A stretch of 18,199 nt of DNA from Alphaproteobacteria bacterium (GCA_013003285.1 JABDJY010000327.1:1-18199); one strand, 5' to 3'. Counted from the stretch's first letter, positions 6,060 through 14,454 are shown. A program made the numbers and translations. Notes: generated from the sequence alone by a model not told the origin.

Positions 6060-7805
6060 ATGGCACTCGAGACCGAAGATCCGAAATTTACCGCCGTAGA
6101 AGACGGCGCCGGCGAGGACATCGCCCGGTCGCCCCTGCTCGACCTGCTGGTCGAAAACGGTAAAATCGACCATCGAGAGGCCGAGCGCGTCAACCGCCTG
6201 GCCAACGAGACCCACGAGCAAACAGATATTCTGCTGACACGCCTCGGCCTCATCACCGAGGAGGCGCTGGCTCGTTTACTGTCGCAGTTGCTCGGCATGC
6301 CCTTGGTTGAGCGCAGCGAGTATCCGGAAAGCCCGCTGCTGGAAAACCAGCTGGAGATTAATTTTCTGCGCGAATATCGCGTGCTGCCCTTGGCCGAAAC
6401 CGAGCAGGGCCTGGTGGTCGCCATGGCCAACCCGCTCGACGATTATGCTTTGAGCGCGCTGCGCCTGGCCACCGACAATCCGATCGTGGCCCGGGTCGGC
6501 ATCCCGGCTGAAATCGAGGCCGCCTTCGAGGCCATGCTGGCGAGCGGCGATGTTGAGGTCGAAGCGCTCGACGTCGATGGTCTCCGGAGCTTCGACGATT
6601 CGGGCGAAGACATAAATCGGCTGCGCGATCTGGCTAGTGAAGCGCCGGTCATCCGCCTGGTCAATTCGATCATCGGGCGCGCCGTCGAAACCCGCGCTTC
6701 CGACATCCATATCGAACCCTTCGAGCGCGCGCTGCGGGTGCGCTATCGCATTGACGGTGTCCTGCGCGACATGCAATCGCCATCCAACAGTTTACGCGCC
6801 GCGGTGATTTCACGGGTCAAGCTGATGGCTAATCTCAACATCGCCGAAACGCGCCTACCCCAGGATGGCCGCATTCGCCTGGTGAACCGCGGTAAAGAGA
6901 TCGATCTGCGTATCTCCACCGTGCCGACCATGCATGGCGAGAGCGTGGTGCTGCGTATCCTCGACAAGGGCGGCGTCGATCTGGGTTTCGACACATTGGG
7001 CTTCAGCGACACCACCCTGCCGCGCTATCTCGATATTCTCGACCGGCCCCACGGCATCGTTCTGGTGACCGGGCCGACCGGCAGCGGTAAGACCACGTCG
7101 CTGTACACTTCGCTGCTTCACCTCAACAATGGCGAGAAGAAAATCCTCACCGTCGAGGACCCAGTCGAATATCAACTCGATGGCGTTAATCAGGTCCAGG
7201 TGAAAGCCCAGATCGGCCTGACCTTCGCCAACGCGCTGCGATCGTTTCTGCGGCAGGACCCCGACATCATCATGATCGGCGAGATACGCGATGTGGAAAC
7301 CGCCGAAATCGCCGTTCAGGCCGCACTAACCGGCCATAAGGTCTTGTCGACCGTCCACACCAATGATGCGCCCTCGACGATTACCCGACTGCTCGATATG
7401 GGCATCGAGGATTTCTTACTGACATCGACGGTCAACGGCATCACCGCCCAGCGGTTGGTCCGAAAAATTTGCGACCATTGCCGCGAGCCCATCGAGGTGC
7501 TGCCCGAAATCGTGCGCCAATTCTCCCTCGAGCGTTATGCGAGCGGCGATAAGATATCGCTATTTTGGGGGCGCGGTTGCGAGCAATGCGGGGGGACCGG
7601 TTATCGTGGACGCACCTCGATCCTTGAGGTTCTGGAAATGACCGATCCGATCCGTAGCCTGATATTGCAGCGCGCGGAATCGCAGCTCATTAAGCAATCC
7701 GCCATTGAGAACGGCATGAAGACCATGCATCAAGACGGGCTGGCAAAAGCGCTGAGCGGCGTCACCACGCTCGACGAAGTGTTGCGCGTCACCCACGAAG
7801 CCTAA
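6060..7805 (+). CDS. gspE: Type II secretion assembly ATPase GspE
   Basis: A 581-residue hexameric ATPase that drives pseudopilus assembly from the cytoplasmic face. The N-terminal MshEN/T2SSE_N region lies at about residues 25-165, followed by the NTPase core. SEAPVIRLVNSII and the ASDIHIEP motif lead into the core. The Walker A motif GPTGSGKTT begins at residue 338. The Asp box has ILTVEDPVEYQLDG, the Walker B region is PDIIMIGEIRD (about 401-411), and the His box has ALTGHKVLSTVHTNDA. A four-cysteine zinc module, C471/C474 (CDHC) and C507/C510 (CEQC), is typical of GspE/PilB. All catalytic elements look intact. AGGA precedes the ATG. The stop is 2 nt from the gspF start, so the two are co-transcribed. 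It should dock on GspL and GspF. Confidence 0.96.
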   Translation: MALETEDPKFTAVEDGAGEDIARSPLLDLLVENGKIDHREAERVNRLANETHEQTDILLTRLGLITEEALARLLSQLLGMPLVERSEYPESPLLENQLEINFLREYRVLPLAETEQGLVVAMANPLDDYALSALRLATDNPIVARVGIPAEIEAAFEAMLASGDVEVEALDVDGLRSFDDSGEDINRLRDLASEAPVIRLVNSIIGRAVETRASDIHIEPFERALRVRYRIDGVLRDMQSPSNSLRAAVISRVKLMANLNIAETRLPQDGRIRLVNRGKEIDLRISTVPTMHGESVVLRILDKGGVDLGFDTLGFSDTTLPRYLDILDRPHGIVLVTGPTGSGKTTSLYTSLLHLNNGEKKILTVEDPVEYQLDGVNQVQVKAQIGLTFANALRSFLRQDPDIIMIGEIRDVETAEIAVQAALTGHKVLSTVHTNDAPSTITRLLDMGIEDFLLTSTVNGITAQRLVRKICDHCREPIEVLPEIVRQFSLERYASGDKISLFWGRGCEQCGGTGYRGRTSILEVLEMTDPIRSLILQRAESQLIKQSAIENGMKTMHQDGLAKALSGVTTLDEVLRVTHEA

Positions 7806-7807
7806 AT

Positions 7808-9031
7808 ATGCCGCTTTACAAATATCGCGCGGTTAGCGCATCGGGAGACATGCTCGAGGGCGAGATGGACGCGCCCAGCACCGCCAGCGTGGCGGAACGC
7901 CTGGTCGAGCTTGGCCATACGCCAGTTCGTGCTGAAGAAGCTGCCGGCGCCGGCGCCAAAAAGTTCAACGCCACGGAATTCTTTACCCTGCAGCGCGGCA
8001 TCAGCCGACGTAATCTGGCGCTTTTAACCCGAGAACTCTCCACCTTGCTGCATGCCGGCATCCCGCTCGACCGGGCACTGGAAATTTTGGCGACCATCGT
8101 GGAGAAAAAATATATCCGCGACACGATCGATCGAATTCTCGATCAGGTTCGCGGCGGCGATTCCCTGGCCGACGCCATGGCCACGCGCCCGCGCGACTTT
8201 CCCGACTTCTACACCAGCATGGTCAAGGCCGGCGAAGTCAGCAGCGCGCTGGATCAGGTGCTCGAGCGTTTGGCCGACTTCCTCGAACGCTCGCAGGCGG
8301 TCAGCGAAAGCGTGCGGTCGGCCCTGGTCTATCCGGTGATCTTGGTGATCGTCGCCTGTATTTCCCTGATCGTGCTGTTGACCGGGGTCATCCCACAATT
8401 CCAGCCCATGTTCGAGAGTGCCGGTCAGGCCCTGCCGCTGCCCATGGCCGTCCTTGTCGGCGTTGCCGACATCCTCGGTGCTTTCTGGTGGGCGTTTCTG
8501 ATTGTGATCTTAGGTGCGGTTGCCCTCATACGCCGCGCCCTATCGCAGCCCGAAAGCCGGCTGAAGTACGACACTGCCCTCCTGCGCTGGCCGTTGATCG
8601 GCGGATTGGTGCGCAAAATCGAAGCCGCCCGCTTCTGCCGCATGCTGAGCACATTGCTACACAACGGCGTGGCCATGCTGCCGGCGCTGGCCGTGACCCG
8701 CGACACATTGAACAATCGCGCGCTCAGTGAAGCCGTCGACCGCGCCGCCCTCTCGGTGAAAGAAGGCCGCGGCCTGAGCCGGTCGTTCGGCGAAGAAGAG
8801 GTGCTGCCCCATCTAGCGCTCAGCATGATCCGCGTCGGCGAGGAAACCGGTCAATTGGAGCGCATGCTCGATCAGGTCGCCGACATCCAGGAACGCGACG
8901 TGCAACGCACGGTCGGCCGGTTGCTGGCGCTGCTGGTACCGGCGCTCACCATCGGTCTCGGCCTGCTGGTGGCGGTCGTAATCGTGACATTACTAAGCGC
9001 TATCCTTGGCGTGAATCAGCTCGCGTTCTGA
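7808..9031 (+). CDS. gspF: Type II secretion inner-membrane platform protein GspF
   Basis: A 407-residue protein of standard length for the GspF/PilC family. It starts MPLYKYRAV, as family members do. It has two homologous T2SSF cytoplasmic domains (about 70-172 and 270-370) with the ELSTLLHAGIPLDRALEIL and RMLSTLLHNGVAMLPAL signatures and V-K-A-G-E / R-V-G-E-E-T-G-Q-L motifs. Three hydrophobic membrane segments lie at about 173-195, 214-240 and 371-400. It is the polytopic core of the assembly platform, where GspE action is coupled to pseudopilin insertion. Only 2 nt separate it from gspE, and gspG follows directly, so it lies mid-operon. Confidence 0.96.
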   Translation: MPLYKYRAVSASGDMLEGEMDAPSTASVAERLVELGHTPVRAEEAAGAGAKKFNATEFFTLQRGISRRNLALLTRELSTLLHAGIPLDRALEILATIVEKKYIRDTIDRILDQVRGGDSLADAMATRPRDFPDFYTSMVKAGEVSSALDQVLERLADFLERSQAVSESVRSALVYPVILVIVACISLIVLLTGVIPQFQPMFESAGQALPLPMAVLVGVADILGAFWWAFLIVILGAVALIRRALSQPESRLKYDTALLRWPLIGGLVRKIEAARFCRMLSTLLHNGVAMLPALAVTRDTLNNRALSEAVDRAALSVKEGRGLSRSFGEEEVLPHLALSMIRVGEETGQLERMLDQVADIQERDVQRTVGRLLALLVPALTIGLGLLVAVVIVTLLSAILGVNQLAF

Positions 9032-9073
9032 ATTATGATAACCCTTGGATTTTTGATAACCCAGCCGGTGACC

Positions 9074-9538
9074 ATGACACACTCTCTGAAACGACTTATC
9101 GCCCGCAAACGCCGCATCGTCACGCCCATCGGCTCAGGCGGCTTCACGCTGGTTGAACTGCTTGTCGTGCTGGCGATCCTAGGTCTGATCGCGGCGATCG
9201 CGGTGCCCCAGACCATCGGGTATCTGGGACGCGCCAAGAGCAACACCGCAGGCATACAGATCGATAATTTAGGCGCCGTGTTGGACCTGTATCGCCTCGA
9301 CGTGGGACGCTATCCCAGCGATTCAGAAGGATTGGACGCGCTGGTGAATCCCCCCTCCGATGCCGGCAACTGGTCTGGCCCCTATCTCAAGAAAGAGTCG
9401 GCCCTGCTGGACCCCTGGAACAGACCCTACCAATACCGGTTCCCCGGACAGAATGGCGAATATGATCTGTTCACACTTGGAGCAGACGGCCAGGAAGGTG
9501 GCGACGGTGAGAACCGGGACGTCGTGAGCTGGCAATAG
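9074..9538 (+). CDS. gspG: Major pseudopilin GspG
   Basis: Type IV prepilin-like protein. The leader ends SGG and is followed by FTLVELLVVLAILGLIAAI, with the Glu at +5 of the mature protein. The C-terminal part (DPWNRPYQYRFPG, then YDLFTLGADGQEGGDGEN) is the calcium-binding loop region diagnostic of GspG. After cleavage by GspO it polymerises into the pseudopilus shaft. I prefer the ATG at 9074 because it gives a basic leader of 23 residues (MTHSLKRLIARKRR...). An in-frame ATG at 9035, 3 nt after the gspF stop, would add 13 mostly non-basic residues; neither has a strong Shine-Dalgarno. Even the shorter leader is long for GspG. The mature protein is about 131 residues. Confidence 0.93.
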   Translation: MTHSLKRLIARKRRIVTPIGSGGFTLVELLVVLAILGLIAAIAVPQTIGYLGRAKSNTAGIQIDNLGAVLDLYRLDVGRYPSDSEGLDALVNPPSDAGNWSGPYLKKESALLDPWNRPYQYRFPGQNGEYDLFTLGADGQEGGDGENRDVVSWQ

Positions 9539-9545
9539 GGCGCCC

Positions 9546-9977
9546 ATGCGCGGCTTCACTCTCGTCGAACTGCTGGTCGTCCTCGCCCTGATGGGGCTCG
9601 CGCTGACGCTCGCCTCACCGCTGATTGGCAACGCACTACCCGGCACCGAAATGCGCGCCGCCGCGCGCGACGTAGCGACCGGCCTGCGCTATGCGCGTAG
9701 TTTGGCGATCTCGAGCAATAGCGATGTCACGTTCGACGTGGATGTAGAAGCGCGCCGGTTCCAAGTCTCGCAAAGCCCACGCAATGGCGGCTTTCCCAAA
9801 GACGCCGAAATAAAGCTCACCACGGCGCGCTCGGAACTGTTTGGAACGGGTGGCGGCAGCATTCGCTTTTTTCCCGATGGTACCTCGACGGGCGGCGGCG
9901 TGGAGATCATACGCGAGAAACGCCGCTTCGTGGTCACGGTCGATTGGCTGACCGGCCGGGTGGCGATCACGCCATGA
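9546..9977 (+). CDS. gspH: Minor pseudopilin GspH
   Basis: A 143-residue prepilin-like protein with a minimal leader, MRG, before FTLVELLVVLALMGLALTL (Glu at +5). The body has MRAAARDVATGLRYARSLAISSNSDVTFDV, the GspH/FimT signature, and ends with a beta-rich region (IRFFPDGTSTGGGVEI). GspH is one of the minor pseudopilins near the pseudopilus tip. AGGG lies 5 nt before the ATG. It starts 7 nt after gspG and its stop overlaps the gspI start (ATGA), which points to translational coupling. Confidence 0.9.
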   Translation: MRGFTLVELLVVLALMGLALTLASPLIGNALPGTEMRAAARDVATGLRYARSLAISSNSDVTFDVDVEARRFQVSQSPRNGGFPKDAEIKLTTARSELFGTGGGSIRFFPDGTSTGGGVEIIREKRRFVVTVDWLTGRVAITP

Positions 9978-10372
9978 TGTCGGTGATCAAAGACAAAAGC
10001 GGCTTTACGCTGATCGAGATCGTCGTGGCGTTGCTCGTCTTGTCGATTGCCTCTGCGGTTATTTTCGAAGGCTTCTCGGTCGGCTTCCGCAACGCGCGCA
10101 CCGCGGACGATTTCGCCCAAGCCGTCTTGATCGCCCAATCCAAATTGGCGCCGACGGGGGTCGCCGAGCCGCTCTCGACCGGGGTCACCTCGGGCGAGGA
10201 ACTCGAGAAATATGCGTGGACCGTTACGGTCGATGAAATCGATCTCGTCACCGAAGACGCGGCAACACCAAGCGCGCTGCGGCCGTTCTCTGTGGCGGTC
10301 GACGTGGTCTGGAGCGATGGGCGTACGGAACGTACCGTATCCCTATCGACGCTTCGTCTTGCCGCGCAATAA
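9974..10372 (+). CDS. gspI: Minor pseudopilin GspI
   Basis: A 132-residue prepilin-like protein. The leader MMSVIKDKSG precedes FTLIEIVVALLVLSIASAV with Glu at +5. It is followed by LIAQSKLAPTG and EELEKYAWTVTV, features of the GspI family. The ATG at 9974 overlaps the gspH stop by four bases (ATGA) and is preferred over an upstream ATG at 9944 that would put 10 unrelated residues in front and overlap gspH by more than 30 nt. GspI nucleates the tip complex with GspJ and GspK. Confidence 0.9.
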   Translation: MMSVIKDKSGFTLIEIVVALLVLSIASAVIFEGFSVGFRNARTADDFAQAVLIAQSKLAPTGVAEPLSTGVTSGEELEKYAWTVTVDEIDLVTEDAATPSALRPFSVAVDVVWSDGRTERTVSLSTLRLAAQ

Positions 10373-11030
10373 CAAATCCAACCCCGGCAAGCGGCGTCAG
10401 GCGGGCTTTACCCTGCTCGAGCTTCTGGTCGCGCTGACCTTGCTCAGCTTAGTTTTCGCCGCTTTGTTCGGCGAACTGCGCTTCGCTACCAGAGCCTGGG
10501 ATGCGGCCGACGCCAAGCTCGACCGCAATGGTGAATTGCTCAGCGTTCATTCGTTTTTGCGCCAGCGCTTCCAACAAATTCATGTCGTGCAAACGACCCA
10601 ACAACCCGATAACGCAACCAGCCCGGTGGCGTTTACCGGCAATGGCCGCTCGATGGAATTCCTCGGCACCATGCCGGCGAACATCGCCGACGGCGGGTTT
10701 TACGAAATTTCCCTATCGAGCGAGATCGGCCGCGACGGCACCAACCTGTTCATATCCTGGCGGCCGTTCGATGCAGATGGAACGACTACGGTTGCCGACA
10801 GTCCCGATAATTCACGCATTCTGCTACGCAATATCGACCAGGTTCGTTTCGATTATTTTGGCAAGACGGCCGATACCCTGGCGCCGCAATGGTGGGACAG
10901 TTGGCCGTCGCGCGATAGCGCCCCGTCGCTGATCCGCATGCAAGTATTGTTCGAAGACGGCGACCCGCGCAACTGGCCGGAGCTTCTGGTCGCGCCGGCC
11001 ATCGCCAACACGGTGTTGAGGCTGCCATGA
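10359..11030 (+). CDS. gspJ: Minor pseudopilin GspJ (start uncertain)
   Basis: A prepilin-like protein with the cleavage site QAG before FTLLELLVALTLLSLVFAAL (Glu at +5), then ELRFATRAWDAAD, an RIL LRNIDQVRFDYFG-like segment and a C-terminal RMQVLFEDGDPRNWPELLVAP, as in GspJ. The start is not clear. A TTG at 10359 gives a 16-residue basic leader (PRNNKSNPGKRRQAG) and a 14-nt overlap with gspI. The nearest ATG, at 10317, gives a 30-residue leader and a 56-nt overlap. An ATG at 10212 is very unlikely because it reads deep inside gspI. I favour the TTG. The stop overlaps the gspK ATG (ATGA). GspJ sits in the pseudopilus tip complex with GspI and GspK. Confidence 0.88.
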   Translation: MPRNNKSNPGKRRQAGFTLLELLVALTLLSLVFAALFGELRFATRAWDAADAKLDRNGELLSVHSFLRQRFQQIHVVQTTQQPDNATSPVAFTGNGRSMEFLGTMPANIADGGFYEISLSSEIGRDGTNLFISWRPFDADGTTTVADSPDNSRILLRNIDQVRFDYFGKTADTLAPQWWDSWPSRDSAPSLIRMQVLFEDGDPRNWPELLVAPAIANTVLRLP

Positions 11031-12073
11031 TCGCACGCCGACCCAATAACCGTGGCATTGCCCTGGTCATCGTCCTCTGGACGCTCACGATCATCGCGGT
11101 TATTTCCGCCAACTTCACCACCTCGAACCGCGACGGGCTGTTTCTGGCGCGCAACACGGTTGAGCGGGCCAAGGCGGAGGCGCTCGCCGATGCCGGCTTC
11201 TACCGGGCGGTGCTGGCCGTGGTGAACCAGGAAGCCGAGCCCCGCGCCGGCAACGACGGAGAAGCGCAACCAGGCAATCTGGCTAACGCACTACAGTCGG
11301 TGCGCGCCGGTTTTGGCGACGGTCAGGGTCTGGGCATTCCGGAGAAACAGTTCGGTGAGTTCGGTCCCCCGAAATGGCGCACCAATGGCACCATCTATCA
11401 GTGGCCACTGGAGGGCGGTACCGTGCTGATTTCGATCCAGGACGAGGCCGGCAAAATCGACCTCAACGCCGCGACCGAAGATCTGCTGCTCCAGTTGTTT
11501 CGCGCCATCGAGCCATCCGAGCAAGAGCCTGAAGCTCTGGTCGACCGGTTGATCGATTACCGCGACGTCGACAAAGACCGCCGCCCCCTTGGCGCCGAGG
11601 ACAGCGACTATCAAAGTGCCGATCGCGGCTATGGCGCCAAGGATCAGCCGTTCGAACGCACCGACGAATTACGCCGCGTGCTGGGCGTGACGCCGGAGTT
11701 GTTTCGTCGGATCGCGCCCATGATCACCGTGCATTCGCGCCAACGCGGCGTCGACCCCGACGTGGCGCCGGTCGATGTGCTGGCGGTTCTCAGCGTGGTG
11801 GATGACCCCGCCACTTCCCCTGCCAGCGCGCCGGAAACAGCGGTTCGTGCGCCGAATCGCCAATTGCGCGGACAAGTCCGGCAAAGTCAGTCAACGTCGC
11901 GCCAACGCGCCTTCACCATCAAAGCCGAAGCCCAGACCAGGGGTGGCGGTGTCTTCGTCCGCCAGGCTATCGTCGAATTGACCGGCGACCGCGACCAACC
12001 GATCACCGTGCATCAGTGGGAACAGGCGCGATCGCGGTTGGGCGTCGGGATATCGCAAACCGTTAATCCCTAG
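11027..12073 (+). CDS. gspK: Minor pseudopilin GspK (tip subunit)
   Basis: A 348-residue, large pseudopilin. The leader MIARRPNNRG precedes IALVIVLWTLTIIAVISANF. The +5 position is Ile rather than Glu, which is the normal exception for GspK and fits its place at the pseudopilus tip. The large helical domain contains IQDEAGKIDLNAATEDLLLQL (helix-hairpin-helix-like T2SSK region), then LIDYRDVD...RRPLGAEDSDY, and FERTDELRRVLGVTPELF. The C-terminal part ends with FTIKAEAQTRGGGVFVRQAIV. It overlaps gspJ by four bases and is the last gene of the first gsp block, before a 161-nt non-coding gap. Confidence 0.93.
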   Translation: MIARRPNNRGIALVIVLWTLTIIAVISANFTTSNRDGLFLARNTVERAKAEALADAGFYRAVLAVVNQEAEPRAGNDGEAQPGNLANALQSVRAGFGDGQGLGIPEKQFGEFGPPKWRTNGTIYQWPLEGGTVLISIQDEAGKIDLNAATEDLLLQLFRAIEPSEQEPEALVDRLIDYRDVDKDRRPLGAEDSDYQSADRGYGAKDQPFERTDELRRVLGVTPELFRRIAPMITVHSRQRGVDPDVAPVDVLAVLSVVDDPATSPASAPETAVRAPNRQLRGQVRQSQSTSRQRAFTIKAEAQTRGGGVFVRQAIVELTGDRDQPITVHQWEQARSRLGVGISQTVNP

Positions 12074-12079
12074 GCGCCA

Positions 12080-12107
12080 CGGAACCAAAATTTGATTTGG
12101 CGTTCCG
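12080..12107. terminator. Hairpin just after gspK
   Basis: CGGAA (12080-12084) pairs with TTCCG (12103-12107), and CCAAA (12085-12089) pairs with TTTGG (12096-12100), leaving a 2-nt bulge and a 6-nt loop. It starts 7 nt after the gspK stop and is followed by GCTTTAAA rather than a real T-run. It could attenuate or terminate read-through into gspL, or protect the upstream mRNA end. Weak evidence for true intrinsic termination. Confidence 0.35.
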
Positions 12108-12133
12108 CTTTAAACCCTAAATAAAGCATCTAT

Positions 12134-12162
12134 GTGACAGAATTATTCGTATTCAATGTAAG
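12134..12162 (+). promoter_or_regulatory. Candidate sigma-70-like promoter for gspLM and the GspC/N-like gene
   Basis: GTGACA (12134-12139, 5/6 match to TTGACA) and TGTAAG (12157-12162, 4/6 match to TATAAT) are separated by 17 bp. They lie in the AT-rich gap between gspK and gspL. A TAGGTAG element follows just before the gspL ATG. If real, this would make gspL-gspM-gspC/N a separately controllable unit. A by-eye match only. Confidence 0.28.
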
Positions 12163-12234
12163 GACTTCTAGCGCTGGCTGATGTAATCATGTTCGGCGCG
12201 GCCCCCATTATTAGGTGTAATTTTAGGTAGTTTG

Positions 12235-13362
12235 ATGGCTGAATTGGTTTCCAATCCGACGCTGGCAGTCGGCCGATTCTTCTCCTGGTGGGGAGGAGAA
12301 TTGGCGGCCCTGGTGCCGACGCCGATTCGCCGGGCGCTGATCCGTCGGCCACAATTACGTGTTCTCCAATTCACCTCCGAGGAAATTCGTTTTTCCGACT
12401 ATCGCGGTAAGCAGGTGCGTGAATTGGGCCGCATTAGCCTGGCAGCATTGAAAGACGATCCCAATCCGGCCGTCGTAGCTCAGGCCAAGCGACAATCGCG
12501 CAAGGCCGCAAAGACTACAATTTTGCTGCCATCCGAGCAGGCCCTGTACAAGCTACTTACCCTACCGGTCATGGCCGGGGCGGATTTGCGCGATGCGCTG
12601 GCCTTTCAGATCGACCGGCAAACCCCCTTCTCGCCCGACGATGTCTATTTCGACTACCGGGTCCGCGAGCGGGATAACGACGCCAAGCGCCTATCGATCG
12701 AGCTTGTCGTCGCGCCGCGCACCGTGGTCGAACGGGCGGTCAACACGGCCCGCCGGCTGGGCTTCGATCCGTCGGCCGTGGGGGTCGGCGAAATCAATGG
12801 CGGCGATCCGTTCGAGCTCAACCTACTGCCCCGCTCGATGGCGAGCCGACGGCGGAATTATCGCCCCTTGCTGGCGCTCCTGGTGATCGCAGCGCTGCTC
12901 GCCGGCGCCTGGACCGTTGCGCAAGCCGCGCTGGAGCGGAAAACAGCCACGGCCGACGCGCTCACCGAACAGGTGAACCTCGCACGCAAAAATGCCGATC
13001 GAATGCAGGCGCTCAAGGACGAACGCGATGCGCTGATATTGGAGGGTCAATTCCTCACCCAGCGCAAGCGGCAGGCGCCGAAGCCGGTCCTCTTCGTCGA
13101 GGAACTGACCCGCGTTCTGCCCGACCATACCTATCTGTTCCATCTGCAACAGGACGGCACGCGCCTGCGCCTGTCGGGATACACCACCGACGCATCGTCT
13201 TTGATTGGACTGGTGGGCGAGTTGCCCATGTTCACCGATCCCAAGTTCGGCTCCCCGGTGACCCACGATCCACGGCGCGAAAAAGACCGTTTCAACATCG
13301 TCGTTGAACTGGCAACCGATACGCCGGCGCCAGAGGGCGATGGGACGGAGGCCGCGCAATGA
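12235..13362 (+). CDS. gspL: Type II secretion inner-membrane protein GspL (PilM/PilN-like)
   Basis: A 375-residue bitopic protein. The N-terminal cytoplasmic part (about 1-205) contains a PilM/actin-like segment (LPSEQALYKLLTLPVMAGADL, then ALAFQIDRQTPFSPDDVYFDYRV) as in GspL proteins that recruit GspE. A single transmembrane helix lies at about 210-232. The periplasmic part has a coiled-coil stretch (about 233-275) and a PilN-like ferredoxin fold (FVEELTRVLPDHTYLFHLQQ, LRLSGYTTDASSLIGLV). The ATG at 12235 is preferred over the adjacent TTG at 12232. The stop overlaps gspM by four bases. It begins a second block of T2SS genes after the gap that follows gspK. Confidence 0.88.
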   Translation: MAELVSNPTLAVGRFFSWWGGELAALVPTPIRRALIRRPQLRVLQFTSEEIRFSDYRGKQVRELGRISLAALKDDPNPAVVAQAKRQSRKAAKTTILLPSEQALYKLLTLPVMAGADLRDALAFQIDRQTPFSPDDVYFDYRVRERDNDAKRLSIELVVAPRTVVERAVNTARRLGFDPSAVGVGEINGGDPFELNLLPRSMASRRRNYRPLLALLVIAALLAGAWTVAQAALERKTATADALTEQVNLARKNADRMQALKDERDALILEGQFLTQRKRQAPKPVLFVEELTRVLPDHTYLFHLQQDGTRLRLSGYTTDASSLIGLVGELPMFTDPKFGSPVTHDPRREKDRFNIVVELATDTPAPEGDGTEAAQ

Positions 13363-13949
13363 ACCTCACCGTCTCGCCGTTCCTGTCCCGCCTGCTCGCT
13401 TTGGGCCTGTTGATCTTAGTCGTCGTTTTAGCATGGATAATTCTGGTCAATCCCATACGGGCAGACTTCGAAGCTCAGGAAACGCGGATCGAGCGTGGTT
13501 CGCAGCTTCTGCAACGTTACGAGAAGGCACTGGCTGATGAACCGGTACTGCGCACCGAAATCGAGCAATTGCGCAAAAATGATGGCTCGCCCGACCCCTT
13601 TCTGAAAGGCGCGAGCACGCAGATCATCGCGGCGAATTTGCAGAACCAGATCCAAAGACTGGTCGCCGGTGAGCCCGGCGATATTCGCAGCATCCAGGTA
13701 TTGCCCGAAAGCCAGGAAGACGGCTTCGAGAAAATCGGCCTGCGGGTCACGTTGACCGCCGGTATTCCCAGCATGCAGAAGATTTTCTACGACATCGAAT
13801 CGTCGGTCCCTTCGCTGTTCATTGATAATTTGGATGTGCGCACAAATGTCCGCCGGCGGCGGCGCAACGCGGAATCGTCGGTCAACCGGGTGCAAATCCG
13901 GTTTGATGTGTTTGGCTATCGAAAGTTGACGGGTAGCGATGCTGGTTAA
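13359..13949 (+). CDS. gspM: Type II secretion protein GspM (GspMb type)
   Basis: A 196-residue bitopic protein. A short N-terminal tail precedes one transmembrane helix (about 11-32, RLLALGLLILVVVLAWIILV). A predicted coiled coil follows at about 35-75, and a periplasmic ferredoxin-like fold at about 85-190 (IRSIQVLPESQEDGFEKIGLRVTL is its central region, shown here only by its end points). GspM partners GspL and stabilises the platform. The ATG overlaps the gspL stop (ATGA), and the next gene overlaps its 3' end by 11 nt, so the three are tightly coupled. Similarity to the T2SSM_b group is judged from layout and motif style, not from a search. Confidence 0.82.
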   Translation: MNLTVSPFLSRLLALGLLILVVVLAWIILVNPIRADFEAQETRIERGSQLLQRYEKALADEPVLRTEIEQLRKNDGSPDPFLKGASTQIIAANLQNQIQRLVAGEPGDIRSIQVLPESQEDGFEKIGLRVTLTAGIPSMQKIFYDIESSVPSLFIDNLDVRTNVRRRRRNAESSVNRVQIRFDVFGYRKLTGSDAG

Positions 13950-14454
13950 AGGGAACAATTTGGCGTTCGTCAGCGCGATTGCGGTCAGTCTTGCTGCGGT
14001 GCCGGCCTATGCTCAGTCCACCGACGGCCCGCTCTCGGTCTTGCCCCCCATCGAGGCCCTGACCGAAACCATCGAGCGGCCGCTGTTTCGCGAGGACCGC
14101 CGACCGCCGACTATCGAGGAAGAGCAGCAGGAAGTCGCCGATGTCGAATCCGGGCTTTTTACCCTGATCGGCATTATCGTGTCGCCCAAACAACGGCTGG
14201 CACTGGTCAAAGTGCGCGGCTCGCAGGATGTCCTGCAACTCAGCGAAGGCCAGAAAGCCAATGGCTGGACCGTGCTTCAGATCAGCGCCGACGATGTAAT
14301 TTTTGAATCTAACGATAAGACAGAAACTATTGAACTTATTGACATAAAGCCCGCCCCAAGTCGCCGGCCTTCGGCACGCGACCGGCGTCGGCAAGCGCAA
14401 CAGCCAGCGCAACAACAAGCACAGCCGCCATCGGGTGAAGCGCCGCAGAGGTAA
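13939..14454 (+). CDS. Periplasmic GspC/GspN-like protein with HR domain
   Basis: A 171-residue protein with a signal peptide (hydrophobic 8-23, likely cleavage after AYA at residue 25). The RPLFREDRRPP motif (47-57) is the landmark that precedes the homology-region (HR) domain in GspC and short GspN proteins. The HR-like domain covers about 70-136 (LFTLIGIIVSPKQRLALVKV, SEGQKANGWTVLQIS, then DVIFES). The tail is Arg/Gln/Pro-rich. In canonical T2SS, the HR domain of GspC binds N0 of the secretin. Here there is no PDZ domain, and the N-terminus looks cleavable rather than a membrane anchor. It overlaps gspM by 11 nt, which supports a T2SS role. It could be annotated GspN or a GspC variant; I leave the symbol open. 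Confidence 0.78.
   Translation: MLVKGNNLAFVSAIAVSLAAVPAYAQSTDGPLSVLPPIEALTETIERPLFREDRRPPTIEEEQQEVADVESGLFTLIGIIVSPKQRLALVKVRGSQDVLQLSEGQKANGWTVLQISADDVIFESNDKTETIELIDIKPAPSRRPSARDRRRQAQQPAQQQAQPPSGEAPQR

Noticed and set aside
12080..12107. Considered calling the hairpin after gspK a firm intrinsic terminator
   Set aside because: There is no T-run after the stem, so it is listed only as a low-confidence terminator candidate.
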